A stretch of 64,000 nucleotides of DNA. Source: Halopiger xanaduensis SH-6 (GTDB lineage Archaea; Halobacteriota; Halobacteria; Halobacteriales; Natrialbaceae). The notes beneath the pieces are model-generated. The model saw nothing but the letters and a program-made list of their open reading frames with translations. It was not told where the DNA came from and made no database searches. The DNA is taken from contig NC_015666.1 of the NCBI RefSeq assembly GCF_000217715.1, positions 2,430,270-2,494,269 on the forward strand, in the 5' to 3' direction. Shown piece after piece: positions 59,480 through 64,000 of the stretch; positions within the stretch are counted from its first letter, which is position 1, and every line of letters starts with the position of its first letter. The position numbers were made by a program, and so were the translations under genes.

Positions 59480-59781
59480 GGTATACTCGGACGTGTGTAG
59501 GGGTCCCGCAAAAGGGTTACTGTTACCGCCGTTCGTCGCCGTGACCGGTGGCGGTCCGGACGACGACCGTATCCGGGAGTAGCACGGGACCGGAGCACGG
59601 TGACTGCAGGGCCAACGGAGATACCGGGGCCGCCGAACGGTCTCGAGGCGGTGACTCTCCGAAATACTGTGTCGATGGCTCGCTGATTTTACCGTCGCTC
59701 CGATAGCGATGTGTGACATAAATGTAATACAGATTAAAGATTTTTCCGGGACTGGGTGGTGTAGCCGGTGTCGACCCAGCT
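59480..59781. other. Intergenic region between divergent DUF5785-like gene and ggt
   Basis: 302 bases with no gene. It holds the promoter of the small conserved protein on the minus strand and of ggt on the plus strand (AT-rich GACATAAATGTAATACAGATTAAAG at about 59715-59739, ending 40 bases before the ATG at 59782). No inverted repeats of note. Confidence 0.55.
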
Positions 59782-61704
59782 ATGGCAGGTGACCCATCAT
59801 CGAACGGACGGGACAGTAGTCGCATCGATCGACGGCGGTTTCTCGCGCTCGCAGGCGCGAGCGCCGGGGCGCTCTCGCTCGGCGCCGCGCCGGCAGCCGC
59901 CACCGAATCGCCCGAGAATCTCGCCGAGGCCGACATCGACGGCTTCGACTGCGACCAGCCGATATTCGAGTGCGGGCAGCAAGTGACCGCTGCGGGAGGG
60001 ATGGTCTCGGCCGAGGACCCGCGTGCATCGGCGGCTGGCGCTCGCGTCCTCGCCGAGGGCGGCAACGCGATCGACGCCGCCGTGGCGGTCCAGTACGTGT
60101 TGAACGTCGTCTCCCCGCAAGCGTCGGGCATCGGCGGCGGCGGATTCATGGTGGTTTACGACGCCGAGAGCGACAGCGTCCACTGCATCAACAGCCGCGA
60201 ACGCGCGCCGCGGGACGCGCATCCGGAGATGTTCCTCGACAACGGGGAGCCGCGGGACTTCGACGAAGCCATCCAGCGCAGCGAGGCCATCGGCGTCCCC
60301 GGAACGCTCGACGCCCTCGAGACGGCCCGCGAGCGGTTCGGCTCGCGGCCCCGGCAGCGACTGATTCGGCCCGCGATTCAACTCGCCGCCGGCGGCTTCA
60401 CCGTCGACGAGTACCTCTCCGAGGTGATCGCGGAAAACCGGGACAAGTTCAACGACGCCGCGCGCGAGGTCTTCCTCGACGCGAACGGCAACGTCCCCCA
60501 GCCCGGCGACACCCTCACCAACGAGGACCTCGCGCGAACGCTCGAGTTGATCCGTCGGGACGGACGGGACGCCTTCTACGAGGGACCGATCGCCCGCGAC
60601 ATCGCCGCCACCGTCGAGGGACTCGAGGGCGGCCCCGGCATCGACGAGCGGGACCTCGCGGAGTACTCGGTGACGATCGACGAGCCGGTACGCAAGGAGG
60701 CCTACGACTTCGAGATCGTCGGCCAGCCCGTGCCTACGTCGGGGCCGACGACCATCGCGATGATCATGCGGATGCTCGAGTTCCTCGACATCGAGGAGTA
60801 CGACATCCGGGCGCCCGAGAAGTACCACCTGATCGCCGAAGCGAACCGCGTCGCGTGGGCCGACCGCGACCAGTACATGGGCGACCCCGAGTTCGTCGAC
60901 GTGCCCGTCGAGGGGCTGCTGGACGACGACTTCCTCCGGCAGCGGGCTTCGCGGATCGATCTCGACGGCGTCATCGCCGACTACGCAGCCGGCGAGCAGG
61001 TTCCGCCGGGCGTGCCGCCGGGCGCGCCGGAGCGGTTCACACCCGACTGGGCCGCGACGGCGTCGACCGCCGACCCGGTCAGTTCGACCGCCCACTTCAC
61101 GACCGCCGACCGGCACGGCAACGTCGTCTCCTACACGACGACCATCGAGCAGCTCATGGGCTCGGGGAAGATGGTCTCCGGCCGCGGGTTCATGCTCAAC
61201 AACGAGCTCACCGACTTCGACTTCGAGCCCGGCGGACCGAACCAGGTCCAGCCCCGCAAGCGCCCGCTGAGCAGCACCAGCCCGACGATGGTCTTCCGCG
61301 ACGGCGAGCCGATCTTCACCGCCGGCTCGCCGGGCGGCTTCACGATCATCACCAGCGTCCAGCAGGCCATCCTCCACCGGCTCGTCTACGGCCTCGAGCC
61401 GCTCGAGGCGATCCAGGAGCCGTCGATCTTCAGCGCCCGCGACTTCGACGTCATGTGGGAGCCGGACGTTCCTGAAGCAGCCGTCGAGTACGGCGAGGCG
61501 CGGGGCCAGCCGTGGGCCGACGAGCCCGAGGAGATCGGCAACGTGCAGGTGATGGACGTCCGTCCCGACGGGTTCACCGGGGCCGCGGACCCGACTCGAG
61601 ACGGATTAGCCGTGGGTGTGAACCTGCCGCAGGCTCGAGGGCGGAGTCCCGAGAAGCACCCTGAATCGAAGCGGTCGAAATCGAAGTCCAATAAGGATCG
61701 CTGA
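59782..61704 (+). CDS. ggt: Secreted gamma-glutamyltransferase
   Basis: A 640-residue Ntn-hydrolase with Tat signal (IDRRRFLALAGASAGALSLGAAPAAA). Family motifs: ISxxDPRASAAGARVLAEGGNAIDAAVAVQYVLNVVSPQASGIGGGGFMVV, then the processing site with catalytic Thr T436 in SSTAHFTTADRHGNVVSYT, and the oxyanion Gly pair in GSPGGFTIIT (514-522). GGTs autocleave at that Thr and transfer or hydrolyse gamma-glutamyl groups (glutathione, poly-gamma-glutamate, or gamma-Glu-Cys, the haloarchaeal thiol). The C-terminus ends in a basic tail (SKRSKSKSNKDR) unusual for a halophile. Stands alone between divergent and convergent genes. Confidence 0.9.
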   Translation: MAGDPSSNGRDSSRIDRRRFLALAGASAGALSLGAAPAAATESPENLAEADIDGFDCDQPIFECGQQVTAAGGMVSAEDPRASAAGARVLAEGGNAIDAAVAVQYVLNVVSPQASGIGGGGFMVVYDAESDSVHCINSRERAPRDAHPEMFLDNGEPRDFDEAIQRSEAIGVPGTLDALETARERFGSRPRQRLIRPAIQLAAGGFTVDEYLSEVIAENRDKFNDAAREVFLDANGNVPQPGDTLTNEDLARTLELIRRDGRDAFYEGPIARDIAATVEGLEGGPGIDERDLAEYSVTIDEPVRKEAYDFEIVGQPVPTSGPTTIAMIMRMLEFLDIEEYDIRAPEKYHLIAEANRVAWADRDQYMGDPEFVDVPVEGLLDDDFLRQRASRIDLDGVIADYAAGEQVPPGVPPGAPERFTPDWAATASTADPVSSTAHFTTADRHGNVVSYTTTIEQLMGSGKMVSGRGFMLNNELTDFDFEPGGPNQVQPRKRPLSSTSPTMVFRDGEPIFTAGSPGGFTIITSVQQAILHRLVYGLEPLEAIQEPSIFSARDFDVMWEPDVPEAAVEYGEARGQPWADEPEEIGNVQVMDVRPDGFTGAADPTRDGLAVGVNLPQARGRSPEKHPESKRSKSKSNKDR

Positions 61705-61784
61705 CGGGGTTGGCGACCCGCCGAGTCATCGACCTATTTTTAGTCGTCACCGGAAGAAACGCGGCTCAATCAACGAGATACTGA

Positions 61785-63854
61785 TTAGTCCCTAGTCACG
61801 CGCTCGAGACAGTATATCTCCGCCTCCTCAGGCTGTTCGGCCAAAAGATCAGCCGCTCGAGCGGGCGGCCGAAACGTCGTCGAGCCGGCGTAGGGCATCG
61901 CGTAGGCTGCCTCGACCGCCCCGTCCCCGTCGGCAGCTAACTCGAGCCCGTCCGCTAAGAATCGATCGCGCTCGAGGCCGTAACAGAGCGCGACGGAGTC
62001 CGTCGCGGTGACGATGCCGACATCAGTCGACGCGTGCTTGTCCCCGTTCCCGTCCACGACCGCGGGAAGATTCTCGGACTCGCCGAGCCCCGAACCCCGC
62101 ATCCAGAGGTCGAAGCGAGCGGACCGATCGACGCCGGCATCCGCCTCGAACGACGCCAGTTCCTGAACGACGTCGGCGTGGTCGGGATAGCAAAGCGCTC
62201 GGAGCGACGACGCATCCGAGTCGGCGATCGGAATCGTAAATTGCTGCCGTTCGTCGGGCTCCAGTGCGAGCCCGTCCGTCGTCCGACCGAGGCAGACCTC
62301 CTCGAGCGCCGCGTCGTCCACCCCGCCGTCGTCCCCGAGCGCGAGCGCCGCAGCCTCCTGCTCGGCGACGTAGGCGTCCGGATCGCACGGCATCGCGTAC
62401 GCCGCCAGCAGGTCGGCGCCCTCGCTGTCGTCGGCCGTCTCGACGCGACATTCGAGTTCACCCCCCGAAAGCAGCCGCTCGCGATCCAGCGCGCGGAAGA
62501 CGGTCGCCCGGTCGGTGACCATGCTGCCGTCGGGGTAGTCGCCGTCCGCGTAGCCGCCGATGTCGCCGACGTACTCCCACGCTGACTCGCCGTCGCCTCC
62601 ATCCTCACCGCCCTCCGCGGTGCGGACCGCCAGCCGGTGATCGTAGAAGTCGAAGCCGTCGCCGATCAGCCAGAGGTCGAACGCGTCGGCCGCGTCGAAC
62701 CCGTCCTGCGCCTCGAGCGTGGCCAGCCACGCGTACAGGACGCGATCCCGGGCGATCGTCAGCGTGTTGACCGAGTCGCCGTCGACCTCGGCGCCCTCGA
62801 CGTTCGGCACGAACGGGTCGAAGCCGCTCTCCGTCGGGACGTATCCATTGCGGACGTACCAGCCGACGCCGGCCGCGCCGGCCTCGAGCGAGGCCCGGAG
62901 GTTCATCCGTAGCGACTGCTTGCTCGGCGTGTGGTTCGGGTTGACGGTGTGGCTCTGCCCGAGGTAGAAGACGGGGCGCTCGAGTTCGGTCCGCACGTTC
63001 GAGACGAGGCTGCGCACGGCCGCGTTGGCCGGCCCGGAGCCGACGTCCTTCTCGTACCAGCCGCGGTAGAAGTCGACGAAGCCGAAGTCAGGATCGGCGT
63101 CCTGGTCCCGGAAGCCGTCGGCCAGCGCCGCGAACACCTCCGGCCGCTTCGAGTCGACGATGTACGGGAAGTGAACGAACGGCCCGACCTCGAGGGCGTC
63201 GTTGGCTTCTCGGACGGCCCCCGCCTGTGCGGCGAAGATTTCGGGACCGTACTCGAGGAGGTTCTGGACCGCCGCCTCGTTCCACTCGCCGCCCTCGACC
63301 CACTCGCCCATCACGGGGGCCTCCTGCCAGCAGATCGCTCGGCCGCCGTCGAACAGCTCGCCGTGTCGTCGGGCCACCGCTCGGAGCTGCTCGAGGTGGG
63401 CCTCGCGGGCCTGGCCGTCGGTCGCGAGCCGGTCGGCGGGGACCTCGCTCAGCAGGCCGACGTTGAGCCAGACGTCCAGTCCGAACTCGCTGGCGGCGAC
63501 CATCGGCGCCTCGAGTTTCTCGGCCAGCGACCCGTCGTCGGGGTGCGTGGCGACGAGGACGACCGCGAGGTCGTGGCGCCGGGCGAACGCGTACAGGTTC
63601 TCCCGAATGGGCTCGTCCTGCCACAGGCCGGCGCCGAGCCAGAGGAAGTCCTCGCGGGGACCCGCCCGTCGACTCGAGGCCGGCGGCGCGTTCGATTCGG
63701 CGTTGTCGTTCGCGTCGTCCGCGTCGTCGCGGAGTCCGCGGTAGCCAGCGTAGCCGCCTGCCAAGCCGGTTCCGAGCACGCCGGCGGCGAGATAGCTCCG
63801 GCGGGAGAGACCAGCACCGTCGATACTCGTATCGTCCGTAGCGTCGTCGACCAT
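61785..63854 (-). CDS. Large Tat-exported protein with duplicated C-terminal domains, unknown
   Basis: A 689-residue secreted protein: LSRRSYLAAGVLGTGLAGGYAG is a Tat signal without lipobox. Residues about 70-350 resemble a TIM-barrel hydrolase (FLWLGAGLWQDEPIRENLYAFARRHDLAVVLVATHPDDG; GRAICWQEAPVMGEW with a candidate catalytic Glu; FHFPYIVDSKRPEVFAALADGF-type strand; FVDFYRGWYEKD). The C-terminal 300 residues contain two related beta domains: FDLWLIGDGFDFYDH ... AYAMPCDPDAY ... VCLGR and FDLWMRGSGLGES ... AYAMPYAG ... YCLER. Polysaccharide hydrolysis is plausible; no family confirmed. Start ATG 63852-63854. Confidence 0.7.
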   Translation of the reverse strand: MVDDATDDTSIDGAGLSRRSYLAAGVLGTGLAGGYAGYRGLRDDADDANDNAESNAPPASSRRAGPREDFLWLGAGLWQDEPIRENLYAFARRHDLAVVLVATHPDDGSLAEKLEAPMVAASEFGLDVWLNVGLLSEVPADRLATDGQAREAHLEQLRAVARRHGELFDGGRAICWQEAPVMGEWVEGGEWNEAAVQNLLEYGPEIFAAQAGAVREANDALEVGPFVHFPYIVDSKRPEVFAALADGFRDQDADPDFGFVDFYRGWYEKDVGSGPANAAVRSLVSNVRTELERPVFYLGQSHTVNPNHTPSKQSLRMNLRASLEAGAAGVGWYVRNGYVPTESGFDPFVPNVEGAEVDGDSVNTLTIARDRVLYAWLATLEAQDGFDAADAFDLWLIGDGFDFYDHRLAVRTAEGGEDGGDGESAWEYVGDIGGYADGDYPDGSMVTDRATVFRALDRERLLSGGELECRVETADDSEGADLLAAYAMPCDPDAYVAEQEAAALALGDDGGVDDAALEEVCLGRTTDGLALEPDERQQFTIPIADSDASSLRALCYPDHADVVQELASFEADAGVDRSARFDLWMRGSGLGESENLPAVVDGNGDKHASTDVGIVTATDSVALCYGLERDRFLADGLELAADGDGAVEAAYAMPYAGSTTFRPPARAADLLAEQPEEAEIYCLERVTRD

Positions 63855-64000
63855 GGGTGTCCCTCGAGCGCAGTCGGGCAACGAGCGCTCGATATCGCCC
63901 GTATCACGGGTGAGGGTTTCAGCGTTGGGCCGGCACCGTCCACGGAGTCCGGGCTTTGTCCATCAGGAAGCGCAAGGGCGCGAGTCCGACCGATCGACCC

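Overview
This window comes from a halophilic archaeon (class Halobacteria). The DNA is very GC-rich, with strong G/C bias at third codon positions, and the predicted proteins are extremely rich in Asp and Glu. Secreted proteins mostly start with twin-arginine (Tat) signals. The informational genes are archaeal: proteasome alpha subunit, RNase P proteins Rpp30 and Pop5, the SBDS protein, and archaeal GTP cyclohydrolase III. Many genes have a TATA-like box about 27-31 bases before the start codon, which suggests leaderless transcripts. Halobacteria-specific families (TbsP, HalOD1, PhiH-like, several small zinc-ribbon proteins) agree. A Natrialba/Haloterrigena/Natrinema-type organism is likely, but this is inference; there is no rRNA in the window.

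Layout. 1-3 kb: partial UspA, a minus-strand redox cluster (SCO1-like, TlpA-like, CcdA-like) and tiny zinc-ribbon proteins. 3-10.9 kb: M24 peptidase, the trehalose pair otsA-otsB, a PhiH-like regulator, a Tat-exported metzincin and a Tat lipoprotein. 10.9-18.9 kb: cysteine synthase, a thioredoxin-like protein, a membrane metallophosphoesterase, a YyaL/DUF255 protein and the thyA-folA-fructosamine-kinase operon. 19-23.3 kb: a two-gene unit resembling the bacterial MrfB/MrfA DNA repair pair. 23.3-32.3 kb: membrane proteins, purD, a class III aminotransferase, an MgtC-like protein, a PadR regulator and an AT-rich intergenic stretch with two perfect hairpins. 32.3-41.1 kb: an Asn/Asp-rich lipoprotein, folD, glyA, a methyltransferase and a CHAT-like putative protease. 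41.4-46.6 kb: TbsP, then rnp3, a methyltransferase, rnp2, psmA, SBDS and a FUN14 protein. 46.9-54.2 kb: hflX, a two-subunit thiolase, small zinc proteins, a second MrfB-like exonuclease, a thioesterase and a HalOD1 protein. 54.2-56.8 kb: a lower-GC accessory island ending at tRNA-Thr(TGT), carrying a beta-helix protein that looks like a viral tail spike and a small Tat protein. 56.8-64 kb: GNAT, CBS, GTP cyclohydrolase III, a secreted gamma-glutamyltransferase and a large Tat protein of unknown function.

Functional themes. One-carbon and nucleotide metabolism is spread over thyA, folA, folD, glyA and purD. Thiol and copper redox handling is represented by the SCO1/TlpA/CcdA cluster and two thioredoxin-fold proteins. 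RNA processing, protein turnover and ribosome maturation are packed together at 42.5-46.2 kb. The parts least explained by ordinary housekeeping are the tRNA-flanked spike island, the CHAT protein, the archaeal MrfBA-like pair, and two non-coding hairpin elements at 11.98-12.10 and 32.12-32.21 kb.
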